Shown: positions 18,705 through 28,883 of the stretch, piece after piece
Position numbering within the stretch: the stretch's first letter is position 1
How the letters are laid out: each line of letters starts with the position of its first letter
Assembly (NCBI RefSeq): GCF_002831585.1
Contig: NZ_CP025114.1
Span: forward strand, 186,001-250,000
DNA: 64,000 nucleotides
Source: Bradyrhizobium sp. SK17
Lineage (GTDB): Bacteria > Pseudomonadota > Alphaproteobacteria > Rhizobiales > Xanthobacteraceae
Reading direction: 5' to 3'
Program-made: the position numbers and the translations under genes
Notes under the pieces: generated by a model
What the model was told of the DNA's origin: nothing
Database searches by the model: none
The model's input: only the letters and a program-made list of their open reading frames with translations

Positions 18705-19592
18705 TCAGGCCACCTTGCCCAGCAGCCGGTCGGACACCTCACGCGTCATGCGCGACTTGTCCTCTGCCGTCTTGATCAGGCACATCATGGTTTCGAACAC
18801 GACTTCCGGTTCCGCGCGCAGATCGTCGATGCCAAGCCCGGCCAGAGCGGCTGCCCAGTCGAGTGTTTCGGCAACGCCGGGGCTCTTTCGCAAATCCTCC
18901 TTGCGGATGGCCTCGACCATGCGCGCGATCTGCAACGCCAGATCCACGTCGATGTCGGGCATGCGCGCGGTGATGATACGCGCCTCGCGTTCGACGTCGG
19001 GAAAATCGACGTAATGATAGAGACAGCGGCGGCGCAGCGCGTCGGAGAGTTCGCGCGTTCCGTTGGACGTCAGCACGACATGCGGGATCGTGGTGGCGCG
19101 GATGGTTCCAAGCTCGGGGATGGACACCTGGAAATCCGACAGCAATTCCAGCAGGAACGCCTCGAATTCCTCGTCAGCGCGATCGACCTCATCGATCAGC
19201 AGCACAGGCGATTTCGGCTGACGGATGGACGACAGCAGCGGACGTTCAAGCAGGAATTTTTCCGAGAAGATATGATCTTCGACGACATCGGCAGCGTCAG
19301 CATGGGTTTCGCGCGCCTTGATCGCCAGCAACTGGCGCTGATAGTTCCACTCGTAGAGCGCCGCGTTCTGATCAAGTCCTTCATAGCATTGCAGGCGAAT
19401 GAGGCGCGCGTCATTCGCCCGAGCCAAAGCCAGCGCAACCTCGGTCTTCCCGACGCCCGCCTCGCCTTCCAGCAATAGCGGGCGCGACAGGTGCTCCATC
19501 AGCCAGACGGCCGTCGCAAGATCACGATCCGGAATATAGCCTGCGGCGGCCAGCCGATCTGCGATTCGATCGCGTGGAATATGATGACGCAT
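18705..19592 (-). CDS. coxD: CoxD, MoxR-family AAA+ ATPase for CODH copper/sulfur insertion
   Basis: This protein of about 295 residues has Walker A (GEAGVGKTEVALAL), Walker B (LLIDEVDRADEEFEAFLLELL) and a sensor-1 region (HVVLTSNGTRELSDALRRRC). In carboxidotrophs CoxD is a membrane-linked chaperone-like ATPase needed to insert sulfur and copper into apo-CoxL. The ATG at 19592 (MRHHIPRDRI) has GGAA six bases upstream; a TTG at 19604 is less likely. It sits between coxL and coxE in the classical order. Confidence 0.92.
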   Translation of the reverse strand: MRHHIPRDRIADRLAAAGYIPDRDLATAVWLMEHLSRPLLLEGEAGVGKTEVALALARANDARLIRLQCYEGLDQNAALYEWNYQRQLLAIKARETHADAADVVEDHIFSEKFLLERPLLSSIRQPKSPVLLIDEVDRADEEFEAFLLELLSDFQVSIPELGTIRATTIPHVVLTSNGTRELSDALRRRCLYHYVDFPDVEREARIITARMPDIDVDLALQIARMVEAIRKEDLRKSPGVAETLDWAAALAGLGIDDLRAEPEVVFETMMCLIKTAEDKSRMTREVSDRLLGKVA

Positions 19593-19743
19593 AAGCATTT
19601 CCAACTCGCCCGGCCCATTGCCGGTGCAGTCCCTGCTTCAAGTCCGGTGCGATCAGAGAGCCGACGAGCAGCCGGCACCCGAAATCTCACCACACGTTCC
19701 GGACATGCCGGGCGGAGCAGAGTTTGCTTCGCCCGGACCTGTC

Positions 19744-22173
19744 TTAAACATGCAGGCCCAGTCTTTCGCCGACCTTCCAGAGCCGCCAGGCATCGTGCGG
19801 CATCTGGATGTGGCCTGCATTCAGAAACGCAAAGGCATCGTTCACTGCGTTAGAGAAACATGGCACGCCGCCGACATGGGGGCTTTCGCCCACGCCCTTG
19901 GCGCCGATCGGGTGATGCGGCGACGGCGTGACGGTGTAGTCCGTTTCCCACTTCGGCGTCTCCACCGCAGTCGGCAGGAAGAAATCCATGAATGACGCGC
20001 CCATCACGTTGCCCTGTTCGTCGTAACGGATCTCCTGACCCATCGCGACGGCGAAGGCCTCAGTGAGACCACCGTGGACCTGTCCTTCGATAATCATGGG
20101 ATTGATGCGCGTGCCGCAATCGTCGAGTGCATAGAAGCGCCGGGTCTTGGCGACGCCGGTATCGACATCGATGTCCATGACGCAGAAATACGCGCCGAAC
20201 GGATAGGTCATGTTCGGCGGATCGTAATAATTCACCGCCTCAAGACCCGGTTCCAGATTGGGCGGCGGACTGTTGTACGACGCCCAGGCGATTTCCTTCA
20301 TGGTCTTGAATTTTTCAGGCAGACCCTTCACCCGGAAGCGATCAACGTCCCATTCAAGATCGCCTTCATGCACTTCGAGAAGGTGAGCCGCGATCATCTG
20401 CGCCTTGGCCTTGATCTTGCGCGCGGCCACGGCCGTGGCCGCGCCGGCGGTCGGCGTTGAACGCGAGCCATATGTACCAAGACCGTAAGGCGCAGTGTCA
20501 GTGTTGCCTTCCTCGATCATGATATCGTCGGCGGGAATGCCGAGTTCGGTGGCAATGATCTGGGCGTAGGTCGTCTCGTGGCCCTGCCCCTGGCTCTTGG
20601 TGCCCATGCGGGCGATGATCGAGCCGGTCGGATGGATGCGGATTTCGGCGGAGTCGAACATGGCGACGCCGAGAATGTCGCAATTCTTGGATGGACCGGC
20701 GCCGACGATCTCAGTGAAGAAGGAGATGCCGATGCCCATCAACTCGCGGGTTTCGCCACGCTTGAAGGCTTCCTGCTTTTGCTTCTGCTCGGCGCGCAGC
20801 GCACGATAGCCGACAGCATCCATCGCCTTTTTCATGGCGAGCGGATAGTTGCCGCTGTCGTATTCCCATCCGAGCGGAGCATGATACGGAAACTGCTCCG
20901 GCTGGATGAAGTTCTTGATGCGCAGGTCCGCCGAATCCATGCCGAGCCGCTGCGCCAGCGTCTCGATGGCGCGTTCGATGGCATAGACCGCTTCCGTCAC
21001 CCGGAATGAGCAACGATAGGCGACGCCACCCGATGCCTTGTTGGTGTAAACGCCGTCTACCGAGAGATACGCCACCGGCATGTCATAGGAGCCGGTGCAG
21101 ATGTTCATGAAACCTGCCGGCCATTTCGACGGATCGGCGCAAGCGTCGAATGCGCCGTGATCGGCGAGCACATGGCAGCGCATGGCGAGGATCTTGCCGT
21201 CCTTGGTGGCGGCGAGTTCAGTCGTCATGTGGTAATCACGCGCAAACGAGGTGGTGGAGAGATTCTCCATCCGGTCCTCGACCCACTTCACCGGCACGCC
21301 CAGCACGATGGACGCGACCACCGCGCAGACATAGCCGGAATAGGCGCCAACCTTGTTGCCGAAACCGCCGCCGATATCCGGCGCGATCACGTGGATCTTG
21401 TGCTCGGGCAACCCCGAGATCAGCGACACCACTGTGCGAATCACGTGCGGCGCCTGGAAGGTGCCCCACAGCGTCAATTCGCCCTTGATCTTGTCCATCG
21501 AGGCGACGCACTGGCAGGTCTCCAGCGGCGACGGATGGACCCGGTGATAGGTAAACATATCCTTGGAGACGACGTCGGCCTTGGCAAAGGCTTCGTCGGT
21601 ACCGTCCTTGTCGCCGATATCCCAGAAGAAGATGTGGTTGTGATGCTTGCGCGGTCCATGCGCGCCGGTCATCTTGTCCTTGATATCCTCGCGCAGCAGC
21701 GGCGCATCAGGCTCTAGTGCCTTAAACGGATCGACCAGAACCGGCAGCGGCTCGTATTCGACCTCGACGAGTTCGATCGCGTCGGCGGCGATGTAACGGT
21801 CCTTCGCCACCACGAACGCGACTTCCTGATTCTGGAACAGCACCTTCTCGTCGGCGAGCACGGCTTGCACATCGCCGGCCAGCGTCGGCATGTAGTGAAG
21901 ATTGAGCGGCTTGAGGTCGGCGGCGGTCAGGACCGCAAGCACGCCCGGCAGCGCCTTGGCTTTCGAGGTGTCGATGCTCTTGATGCGGGCATGGGCGTGG
22001 GACGAGCGCACGAAATCCCCGAACAGCATGCCCGGCAGTTTCACGTCGTCGACATAGTTGCCCTTGCCTTGCGTGAAGCGGATGTCTTCGACGCGCTTGC
22101 GCTTGCACCCCATGCCCTGGAGTTTTTCGGCGCGCTCGGCGCTGGTGAGTTCGATTGGAGCCTGGACGTTCAT
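19744..22173 (-). CDS. coxL: CoxL, form I aerobic CO dehydrogenase large (Mo-Cu) subunit
   Basis: This is the 809-residue catalytic subunit of aerobic CO dehydrogenase (CO + H2O to CO2 + 2e + 2H+). The diagnostic form I active-site loop VAYRCSFR is present; its Cys binds the Cu of the [CuSMoO2] cluster. Molybdopterin-site motifs include [27 protein letters not shown] and GAKGVGESP. Length equals that of Afipia carboxidovorans CoxL. It overlaps coxS by four bases. All hallmark residues seen are intact, so the enzyme is predicted to be functional. Confidence 0.97.
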   Translation of the reverse strand: MNVQAPIELTSAERAEKLQGMGCKRKRVEDIRFTQGKGNYVDDVKLPGMLFGDFVRSSHAHARIKSIDTSKAKALPGVLAVLTAADLKPLNLHYMPTLAGDVQAVLADEKVLFQNQEVAFVVAKDRYIAADAIELVEVEYEPLPVLVDPFKALEPDAPLLREDIKDKMTGAHGPRKHHNHIFFWDIGDKDGTDEAFAKADVVSKDMFTYHRVHPSPLETCQCVASMDKIKGELTLWGTFQAPHVIRTVVSLISGLPEHKIHVIAPDIGGGFGNKVGAYSGYVCAVVASIVLGVPVKWVEDRMENLSTTSFARDYHMTTELAATKDGKILAMRCHVLADHGAFDACADPSKWPAGFMNICTGSYDMPVAYLSVDGVYTNKASGGVAYRCSFRVTEAVYAIERAIETLAQRLGMDSADLRIKNFIQPEQFPYHAPLGWEYDSGNYPLAMKKAMDAVGYRALRAEQKQKQEAFKRGETRELMGIGISFFTEIVGAGPSKNCDILGVAMFDSAEIRIHPTGSIIARMGTKSQGQGHETTYAQIIATELGIPADDIMIEEGNTDTAPYGLGTYGSRSTPTAGAATAVAARKIKAKAQMIAAHLLEVHEGDLEWDVDRFRVKGLPEKFKTMKEIAWASYNSPPPNLEPGLEAVNYYDPPNMTYPFGAYFCVMDIDVDTGVAKTRRFYALDDCGTRINPMIIEGQVHGGLTEAFAVAMGQEIRYDEQGNVMGASFMDFFLPTAVETPKWETDYTVTPSPHHPIGAKGVGESPHVGGVPCFSNAVNDAFAFLNAGHIQMPHDAWRLWKVGERLGLHV

Positions 22174-22670
22174 TCTGCGGCCTCCTGGAAAGGCACGCCA
22201 TTGATCTTGGCTGCCGCGTATTGAATTGCCTTCACGATGTTCTGGTAGCCGGTGCAGCGGCAGAGATTCCCTGCGATACCAAACCGGATTTCCTCTTCAG
22301 TCGGATTGGGATTTTCCTGCAGCAAGCGATGCGAGCGCATGATCATGCCCGGCGTGCAGTAACCGCACTGCAGGCCGTGCATCATGCGGAAGCCTTCCTG
22401 CAACGCGCTCAGCGTGCCGTCTGCGGCCGCCATGCCCTCGACGGTCGTAATCGACGAACCATTGGCCTGAATGGCGAATGTCGTGCAGCTTTTTACCGAC
22501 ATGCCGTCGAGATCGACGGTGCAAGCACCACAATGGCTGGTGTCGCAGCCGATGTGCGCACCAGTGAGATTTTGTTGTTCGCGGATGAAATGGATCAGCA
22601 GGGTGCGCGGCTCGACCAGCGCCTCCACCGGCTGCCCGTTGATCGTCAGCTCGATATGGGCTTTCGCCAT
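22170..22670 (-). CDS. coxS: CoxS, CO dehydrogenase [2Fe-2S] small subunit
   Basis: This 166-residue iron-sulfur subunit has an N-terminal plant-type cluster motif ([16 protein letters not shown] with the last Cys in SVKSC) and a C-terminal helical cluster motif (CGYCTPGM and CRCTGYQ). It passes electrons from the Mo-Cu site of CoxL to the FAD of CoxM. It is translationally coupled to coxL (ATGA) and lies 21 bases after coxM. Confidence 0.97.
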   Translation of the reverse strand: MAKAHIELTINGQPVEALVEPRTLLIHFIREQQNLTGAHIGCDTSHCGACTVDLDGMSVKSCTTFAIQANGSSITTVEGMAAADGTLSALQEGFRMMHGLQCGYCTPGMIMRSHRLLQENPNPTEEEIRFGIAGNLCRCTGYQNIVKAIQYAAAKINGVPFQEAAE

Positions 22671-22691
22671 GTTGGGTCTCTCCCTGAATTT

Positions 22692-23558
22692 CTAGTTTTT
22701 CGCGCGGGACTTCGCCCGCTCGGCGGCGCGGCGCAGCATCACGCCAGCCATCTTGGTGCGGTATTCGGCAGGACCGCGGCCATCCGCCGCCGGACTGGTG
22801 ATCGCCTCGGCCAACGCGACGGCCTTGTCGAGCGCCGCCTTGTCGAGCGCGGTGCCGACCAGTGCGTTGGCGGCTTCTTCAGCCCACAGCGGCGTATCGG
22901 CCACGTTGGTCAGCCCGATCGAAGCCGAGGTGCACTTGCCGCCACTCATGGTGAGAACGACCGCGGCCGCGGCGGTGGCATAGTCGCCGATTTTCCGTTT
23001 CAGTTTCTCGTAGGCATAGCCATGTCCAACCGGCGGCACCGGAATGCGAATCGCGGTCAGGATTTCGCCGGTCTCAAGGGCGGTGAAATACGCCGCCTGA
23101 TAAAACTCACGCGCTGCAACCCGGCGCACGCCATTCGGGCCGGTGAGTTCGTAGCTTGCGCCCAGACACTGCATCAGCGCGGGCATGTCGTTGCCCGGAT
23201 CGCCGTTGGCGGCGTTGCCGCCGATGGTGCCCATGTAGCGGATTTGAGGATCGGCGATCAGCAGCGACGTCTCGCGAATGATCGGCAATTTCGCCGCCAG
23301 CAGATCGGAACCGATCAGCGTGTGCTGGGTGGTCATCGCTCCGATAACGATGTCGCCGCCCTCTTCCCGGATCCCCTTGAGGTCTCCGATGGCGCGCAAA
23401 TCGACCAGATGCTCTGGCGTGGCCAGCCGGGTTTTCATCATCGGGATCAGGCTGTGGCCGCCGGCCAGGGGCCGGGCGTCTTCGCCGAGCTTCACCAGAA
23501 GCGCGACGGCATCGGCGACGGATTTCGGACGATGGTAGTCAAATGAACCAGGAATCAC
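22692..23558 (-). CDS. coxM: CoxM, CO dehydrogenase FAD-binding medium subunit
   Basis: This 288-residue flavoprotein starts MIPGSFDYHRP and has the FAD-binding motifs AGGHSLIPMMK and TIGGNAANGDPGNDMPA, which are hallmark double motifs of CODH/xanthine dehydrogenase medium subunits. Electrons leave through this FAD to the quinone pool. It is the first structural gene of the coxMSL transcript. The 170-base gap to coxC is the likely promoter region, though no clear -24/-12 or -35/-10 pair was identified. Confidence 0.96.
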   Translation of the reverse strand: MIPGSFDYHRPKSVADAVALLVKLGEDARPLAGGHSLIPMMKTRLATPEHLVDLRAIGDLKGIREEGGDIVIGAMTTQHTLIGSDLLAAKLPIIRETSLLIADPQIRYMGTIGGNAANGDPGNDMPALMQCLGASYELTGPNGVRRVAAREFYQAAYFTALETGEILTAIRIPVPPVGHGYAYEKLKRKIGDYATAAAAVVLTMSGGKCTSASIGLTNVADTPLWAEEAANALVGTALDKAALDKAVALAEAITSPAADGRGPAEYRTKMAGVMLRRAAERAKSRAKN

Positions 23559-23728
23559 GGTTACCTCCCCAGGTTACCCACGCCCCAGACCTCTGTTGGG
23601 TCCGGTTTACATCAGCGCGTTGCCTAGGAGGCCAAGCCGTTTAGAAACATTCAAGAACAGGAGCACCAGAGATCGGTTTTCGGCACCAAAAGCGGCAGCT
23701 GCGCACGAACTGCGTCAGCAACGCTGTC

Positions 23729-24937
23729 TTAATTGTCCCTGGTTCGCAGATATTCGGTGAGCTGCTCGCGCAATTGCGGCAACCGGCTGCGGCTCACCGG
23801 CACCGAGCGGCGCACCGGCGAATCGAGATCGGCAATTCCGTTGTCGCCCGCGCGCTTCAGACGCGCGACGCGCTGAATATTGACGATGTAGCTGCGGTGG
23901 ACGCGAAAGAAAATATCGGGCGGCAGCCGCGCGATGATCTCGCCGATCGAGAGCGGACAGAAGATGTCCTCCCGGCCGTTGAACACATAAGTATAATGTG
24001 CGTTGGCGTGGACCGAGAAAATGTCGGCGGTGTTGATGGTCTGGCTGCCGCGATACTTCTCCACCGGCAGGGTGGCCTCGTAGATGGGAGCATCCGATGT
24101 CGCCTGCGTGGGCGCATCGGCGACCGTGAGTTCCGCGACCGAACCAGAGACAGGCGTCACGCTGTCCGCCGTAATCGGGGCCGGAATGGGATCCGGCTCG
24201 TTCGCCTCGGGCACGATCACCGGGTCCGCCGCGGATTCGCGCTGATCCGGAACCAGCGCCAGCATGAAAACACCGGACACCAGAAACGCGACGACACTGA
24301 CGATCACCGCCAGCAGATCGCCGGATATGGCCGGCGTGCCCGGCGGCAATGCGCCGACAATCGGATGCAGCGTCAGCCCGGCCATCGCGGTGTAGTGCAT
24401 TCCCGAAATCGCGCAGCCCAGAACCGCCGCGCAAACCAGCAAGGGCGGCCTCGTCTCGGACGCGAATGCCAGCCACAGCGCGAGGCCCGACGCCAGAACG
24501 GCGATCAGCACGCTCGCCAGCACATAAACGGGATTGTGCATCATGTGGGCGCTGGCATGGAGCGCCAGCATCCCGATGTAATGCATCGAGGCGATCCCGA
24601 CGCCCATCACCGTGGCCGCGATGAACAGCAGCCGCTGCGAGCGCAATGTCGCGAGGTAAACCGCGATTCCGACCACCAGCACGCAAACGAGGAACGACAG
24701 CAGCGTCGGAAGCACCACGTAGTCGACGGTGACGGGCAGCCGCGCCGCCAGCATGCCGACGAAATGCATCGCCCAGATGCCGATCGCAAAGGACAGCGCA
24801 GCACCGGCGATCAGCAGGCGGCGATTCAGCGCGAACGCCTGCGAAACGCGAAGCGCCAGATTCAAACCGACGTAGCTTGCCTGTATTGCCACGAGCAGTG
24901 ACAGGGCAACCAGCGTCGGATCATGTTCGATGGGCAT
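23729..24937 (-). CDS. coxC: CoxC, MHYT membrane sensor with LytTR DNA-binding domain
   Basis: This 402-residue protein has seven N-terminal membrane helices containing the repeated MHYT-type motifs (AMHFVGML, SMHYIGML, GMHYTAMAGL), proposed to bind a diatomic ligand such as CO through metal. A Pro/Ala-rich linker follows, then a C-terminal LytTR DNA-binding domain (FFRVHRSYIVNIQRV). This domain pair is typical of CoxC/CoxH, thought to regulate cox transcription. Its neighbour coxB, normally upstream, is absent here; only a broken ParA gene follows. Confidence 0.9.
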   Translation of the reverse strand: MPIEHDPTLVALSLLVAIQASYVGLNLALRVSQAFALNRRLLIAGAALSFAIGIWAMHFVGMLAARLPVTVDYVVLPTLLSFLVCVLVVGIAVYLATLRSQRLLFIAATVMGVGIASMHYIGMLALHASAHMMHNPVYVLASVLIAVLASGLALWLAFASETRPPLLVCAAVLGCAISGMHYTAMAGLTLHPIVGALPPGTPAISGDLLAVIVSVVAFLVSGVFMLALVPDQRESAADPVIVPEANEPDPIPAPITADSVTPVSGSVAELTVADAPTQATSDAPIYEATLPVEKYRGSQTINTADIFSVHANAHYTYVFNGREDIFCPLSIGEIIARLPPDIFFRVHRSYIVNIQRVARLKRAGDNGIADLDSPVRRSVPVSRSRLPQLREQLTEYLRTRDN

Positions 24938-25060
24938 ATCCCAGCAGTCCTTGTCCGAACAGCCGCGACCCTAAAACAAAAAACTCACAAAAATCAACTT
25001 GCCCAAGCCATTTGGCAATGTCGCCCAAGCATCATTAAACTGGACTCCAACTCTCCTAAA

Positions 25061-25761
25061 TCAGCCTGCCATCTGTCTCAAATTACCTGACGACGGACAG
25101 ACCACCGACAGTCTGTGCGTGATCTGCCGTGACCAGACACGCCTTGCTACTGGAGCTAGAACCTCGCGGGTTTCACGCACCGCTGGCGCATCTCCATCGC
25201 GCCGCCGAGGCGGTGCCGCATTGATGATGATCGCATAGGCCGCCTGCGTTGACTTCAGCAGTTGGACGATGCTTCGGGTGACACGCAGATCGAACAACGT
25301 CGGACGCGTCGGAACGATTACCAAGGCGGCGTAACGCGCCGCTACGAGAGCATGCCGTGCGCCGGGCGGCATATCGATGAGCAGGATTTCAATCCCGCAG
25401 CGCTGTGCCAGCGCGATACTCTGCTCGATCTCGTTCTCACTGCAGCGGCAAACTCGAATATCCGATTTGTTTCGGACGCGTCGCCATTCGAAGCTCGATA
25501 GCTGCGGATCGCAATCGATGACACCAACTTTATAGTTTTTCTGCGCGGCGACGACGGCAAGGTTTGTGAGCGTCGTGGATTTGCCAGCCCGCCCTTGCCA
25601 ACAAAAGCAATAACCGCTTGAAGCGGAGACCCGGCGATAGATGAGGAGCGTATCCGTGTCCCAGACGCAGAATGTCTCAACGACTCGGGTGAGGAGATCG
25701 TGCCCTCGTTTGAAGGAGGCACGACATAGCCAGCAGGGTGCTTGAGCTGACCTGCTACCAT
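25061..25761 (-). pseudogene. ParA/MinD-like ATPase, frameshifted in the Walker A motif
   Basis: One frame, from an ATG at 25761, reads QAVIAFVGKGGL. The protein then continues in another frame with GKSTTLTNLAVVAAQKNY, VGVIDCDPQ, LLIDMPPGARHA and IVPTRP, all ParA-family blocks. The break lies near 25586-25590, between the two halves of KGGLGKST, and fits loss of one base. The start overlaps the end of the integrase gene before the IS256 insertion, so it was the last gene of an HTH-integrase-ParA operon. The C terminus after THRLSVV is not family-like. Confidence 0.75.
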
Positions 25762-25887
25762 GTGATCAATCCTCCAGCTTCGGCCGACGGCCGCGGGCAC
25801 GCGCGGCGAGCCGCCATCGCATCGGGTGCCGTCCGGAATGCGGTTGGAATTCAGTGGCGCGTTCTCCGGTAACATGAAGGTATCGTT

Positions 25888-26082
25888 TCAGGCGGCAAGG
25901 TCAATCGGCTGATCAATGGGTTTTGTGGAAAGCGTCTGCCACCCATCCACCTTGCGCATGTTGATCTGTCCTGAAGCGAGCAGCGCCCAGAACAACATCG
26001 CGGCGGTGTCGGCGGATGGCAGAACGGTTTGAGTCTTGATCCGTCGCTTGAATTCTTCGTGCAGACGCTCGATTGCATTCGT
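25888..26082 (-). pseudogene. IS256 transposase, 3' part (cut by IS110)
   Basis: The minus strand reads NAIERLHEEFKRRIKTQ, AAMLFWALLASGQINMRKVDGW and ends LAA before a stop at 25888. It is the C-terminal end of the same transposase whose N-terminal part lies at 27713-28783. The split point is between the two Thr/Asn codons after SVRTT. Confidence 0.85.
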
Positions 26083-26328
26083 AACCGGTATGAGGATCCC
26101 GGTGCCCGCTCATCTGGCTTGGATCGCGTTGATCCTGGCGTATGGTGTGACCATCCGGGACGAGGGGCACCGGGAGCACGTCAGTGGGCAGGCCGATCTG
26201 TACGATGAGCCGTGAGCTCGTGTTAGTAGCTGGCCGCCCCTGCGACCCACCCGGTTGCGCTGTGAGCGCGGATCCGTAGTTGTCGTGTGGCCCACTGCTC
26301 CCGTCGAACCAAATGAGAGGAGCAGAAG

Positions 26329-27564
26329 ATGCAACGTGTACTCGGCATGGACATCCACCGCACTTTTGCGGAGGTGGTGTTCTGGGAAGCAGGCCGGCTT
26401 CGTCCCGCCGGGCGGATCGATATGACTCGTTCGGGGCTTGAAGGGTTCGGCCGCAGTCTAAGCAAAGAAGACGAAGTCGTCATCGAGGCGACCGGCAATG
26501 CCATGGCGGTGGTGCGGGTGCTCGGTCCGTATGTCGCGCGCGTGATCATCGCCAACCCGCTGCAAGTGAAGGCGATCGCGCATGCTCACGTCAAGACAGA
26601 CAAGATTGACGCGGGCGTTCTGGCGTCGCTGCGGGCAGCGGGGTTCCTGCCTGAGGTCTGGATACCCGATGCGGATACCGAACGTCTGCGTCGCCTGGTG
26701 GCACGTCGCAATCAGATCGTTCGGCATCGAACCCGAATCAAGAACGAGATACATGCCATCCTGCAGGCGCACCTTATCCCGCCGTGCCCTCATGCCGATT
26801 TGTTTGGTCGGTTGGGTCGGAGCTGGCTCGGACGCCAAGCACTGCCGGACGATGAGAAGGCCGCCATCGATCGGCATCTGCGTGAGCTTGACCGGCTCGC
26901 CGAAGACCTCGAGCTTCTCGACCGCGAAATCGCCGAGAAAGTGATCGAAGATCCGGCCGTCAAACGCCTCCTGACCATTACTGGCGTCAACATCATCGTA
27001 GCCGCAGGTCTCGTCGCGGCGATCGGCGACATCGGCCGCTTTTGCTCGCCGCAGAAGCTTGTCAGCTATGTCGGGCTCAATCCGCGGGTGCGCCAATCGG
27101 GCCTTGGGCTGGCGCAGCATGGCCGCATCAGCAAGCGCGGCCGCAGTCACGCGCGCGCCATGCTGGTGGAGGCAGCCTGGGCCGCCTCCAAGGCACCAGG
27201 CCCGCTGCGGTCATTCTTCCTCCGGATCCGAGCCCGGCGTGGTCATCAGGTCGCAGCAGTCGCCGTCGCACGCAAGCTCGCGGTGCTCTGCTGGCATCTG
27301 CTGACCAGGGATGCAGATTACCAATGGGCGCGTCCAGCGCTGGTTGCCAACAAACTCCGCGCGATGGAGCTGCAGGCCGGCCAACCGGCAAGAAAGGGAA
27401 ACAAGCGTGGCGCAGCCTACGCTTATAACATCAAGGAGTTGCGGGATCGGGAGATCGATGTCGCGCGCCATGCTGAACAGGTCTACGAACAGTTCGTCAG
27501 CCGATGGCAGCGGCGTGGTCCTGGAAAGCGGCGCACGGGCGCCGCCAGAGATGAGCGCCAATGA
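26329..27564 (+). CDS. IS110-family transposase (DEDD, intact)
   Basis: This 411-residue IS110 recombinase starts MQRVLGMDIHRTFAEVVFWE. Its RuvC-like domain supplies Asp (GMDIH), Glu (VIEATGN) and KTDKIDAGVLASL. A coiled-coil middle region is followed by a Tnp20 domain with TGVNIIVAAGLVAAIGD, GLNPRVRQSG and GRISKRGRSHARAML, which carries the catalytic Ser region. The ribosome site GAGAGGAG lies upstream. Such enzymes act with an element-encoded bridge RNA. Confidence 0.92.
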   Translation: MQRVLGMDIHRTFAEVVFWEAGRLRPAGRIDMTRSGLEGFGRSLSKEDEVVIEATGNAMAVVRVLGPYVARVIIANPLQVKAIAHAHVKTDKIDAGVLASLRAAGFLPEVWIPDADTERLRRLVARRNQIVRHRTRIKNEIHAILQAHLIPPCPHADLFGRLGRSWLGRQALPDDEKAAIDRHLRELDRLAEDLELLDREIAEKVIEDPAVKRLLTITGVNIIVAAGLVAAIGDIGRFCSPQKLVSYVGLNPRVRQSGLGLAQHGRISKRGRSHARAMLVEAAWAASKAPGPLRSFFLRIRARRGHQVAAVAVARKLAVLCWHLLTRDADYQWARPALVANKLRAMELQAGQPARKGNKRGAAYAYNIKELRDREIDVARHAEQVYEQFVSRWQRRGPGKRRTGAARDERQ

Positions 27565-27635
27565 GGAGAGCTGCGCAGCCGGGCTGACATTCTCGAGCCA
27601 GGCTCTTGCCAAGCGTCACACGTGTCATTCCAGCT

Positions 27636-27711
27636 TAACAGATCGCGCAGAAAAGACTTGTCGATCTCATCCGTAACAGATCGCGCAGAAAAGACTTGTC
27701 GATCTCATCCG
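27636..27711. repeat. 38-bp direct tandem duplication (two copies)
   Basis: Two identical 38-base units run from 27636-27673 and 27674-27711, each beginning TAACAGATCGCGCAG. They end exactly at the junction with the IS256 transposase gene. They may represent a duplicated IS110 end left by imperfect insertion or slippage. Confidence 0.85.
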
Positions 27712-27712
27712 T

Positions 27713-28783
27713 GGTGCGTACACTGCGCCATTGGCTCGGCGGCAAGCGAGTGAAGGTGAACAAGCGTTCCCCTGCCTCTTCCAGGCTGTCGGCGACAGCG
27801 CGGTGCTTGAGCCTCCATTTGCGAATGAAGGCCTTGCGGCGGACCTCTATCTCCTCAGGTGTCGTCGCGTAGATCATGTCGTTGTAATCCGCGGTGATCT
27901 CGTCATGCAGGCGCTCGGGTGCATGCGCGAAAAGGTTCCTGTGCTTGTGGACCGTGCAGCGCTGGACCGGCACTCCGTCCCAGACCGAGGCAATGGCCTT
28001 GTCGAGCCCCGGCGCGCCATCGACGATGAGGAACTCGGGCCGCCGTAGCCCGCGCCTAATTAGATCGTCGAGGACAGTGCGCCACGCCTCGGCGCTCTCT
28101 CCGCCCATGCTCTTGATCGCGAGCAGCACCTTCTGGCCGTCGGCGCGCACGCCCAGGACAACGAGGAGCGAGATCGAGGTCGCCTTGCGGTCGAGCCGCA
28201 CGCGAACGACGGTGCCGTCGAGGATCAGGCGCACGATCGGATCCTCGGCCAGTGAGCGGGTGTTCCAGGCATCCCAGTCGCTCTTCACCTTGCGCCACGT
28301 CCGGCTCACCGTGTCCTTGCCGACTGTCCCGCCGAACAACGCCGCCAGCGCGCGACGCACCCGCCGGGTATTGGTGCCGGCGAGATAGGTGCTCGCGATC
28401 AGCGCATCGGCGGCAAGCGTGCGCCGCTGATAGGCCCGCAGCGCCTGGCTCTTCCATTCCGTCGTCTTGCCTTCCGAAGTGGTCAGCCGGGCCCGCGGCA
28501 CCGCGATCTCGATCGGCCCGAACGTGCCCGTCAGCGAGCGCGTCCGGCTGCCATGACGGTGGCCCGTGACGCAGGCTCCTGCTTCGTTGCCGGCCATCTT
28601 GCTTCGTTCGTAACGCGGCCGGGCCAGCGCGGTATCGAGCTCGCCGCGGATCAGCTCTTCGATGAATTGACGCGCCCGAGCCCGTACCTCGGTCTCGATC
28701 GGGTCGAACCAGTTATCGAAAGGATCAACAGCCATCTCAGTCGCAGGCTGCATGGAATCAGGCTTCGTGGTAAGCTTGGTCAT
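27713..28783 (-). pseudogene. IS256 transposase, 5' part (mutator type)
   Basis: From the ATG at 28783 (GGAG eight bases upstream) the frame reads as a MULE/IS256 transposase: FIEELIRGELDTALARPRYER, then VRLILDGTVVRVRLDRKA (catalytic Asp), FLIVDGAPGLDKAI (Asp region), VQRCTVHKHRNL and FTRLPPSQWRSVRTT. The IS110 insertion cuts it after SVRTT, removing the last 65 residues including the final Glu region. Confidence 0.9.
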
Positions 28784-28883
28784 GGCGTAGTCTCCAGTCC
28801 GACGCTTCAACGCCGGATGATTCGAGGTTGATCACCCCGGAGACTACGCCACCCTCAATTCCTACCAACTCCGCGACGGCACC

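Larger units (their letters stand above)
26083..27712 (+). mobile_element. IS110-family element inserted in IS256
   Basis: This DNA separates the two halves of the IS256 transposase gene, with the shared trinucleotide CGT at both junctions and no long inverted repeats, as expected for IS110. It has one transposase gene with about 245 bases of non-coding DNA to the left and a 38-bp tandem duplication at the right end. In IS110-type elements the left non-coding end encodes a bridge RNA; none was modelled here. Confidence 0.75.
25825..28883 (-). mobile_element. IS256-family element interrupted by an IS110 element
   Basis: Terminal inverted repeats start GGTGCCGTCCGGAATG at 25825, and GGTGCCGTCGCGGAGTTGG read inward from 28883, with further similarity inside. 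An exact 8-bp target duplication, TCGCATCG, flanks the element (25817-25824 and 28884-28891). This matches IS256-family behaviour. The host gene is the 3' end of a tyrosine-recombinase gene. The transposase gene is split by an IS110 insertion (about 26083-27712). Confidence 0.9.

Noticed and set aside
18237..19478. 413-residue plus-strand frame opposite coxD/coxE
   Set aside because: Antisense shadow of CoxD and CoxE, whose motifs are complete.
22155..23546. 463-residue plus-strand open frame opposite coxS/coxM
   Set aside because: It is the antisense shadow of highly conserved cox genes in GC-rich DNA and has no family pattern.
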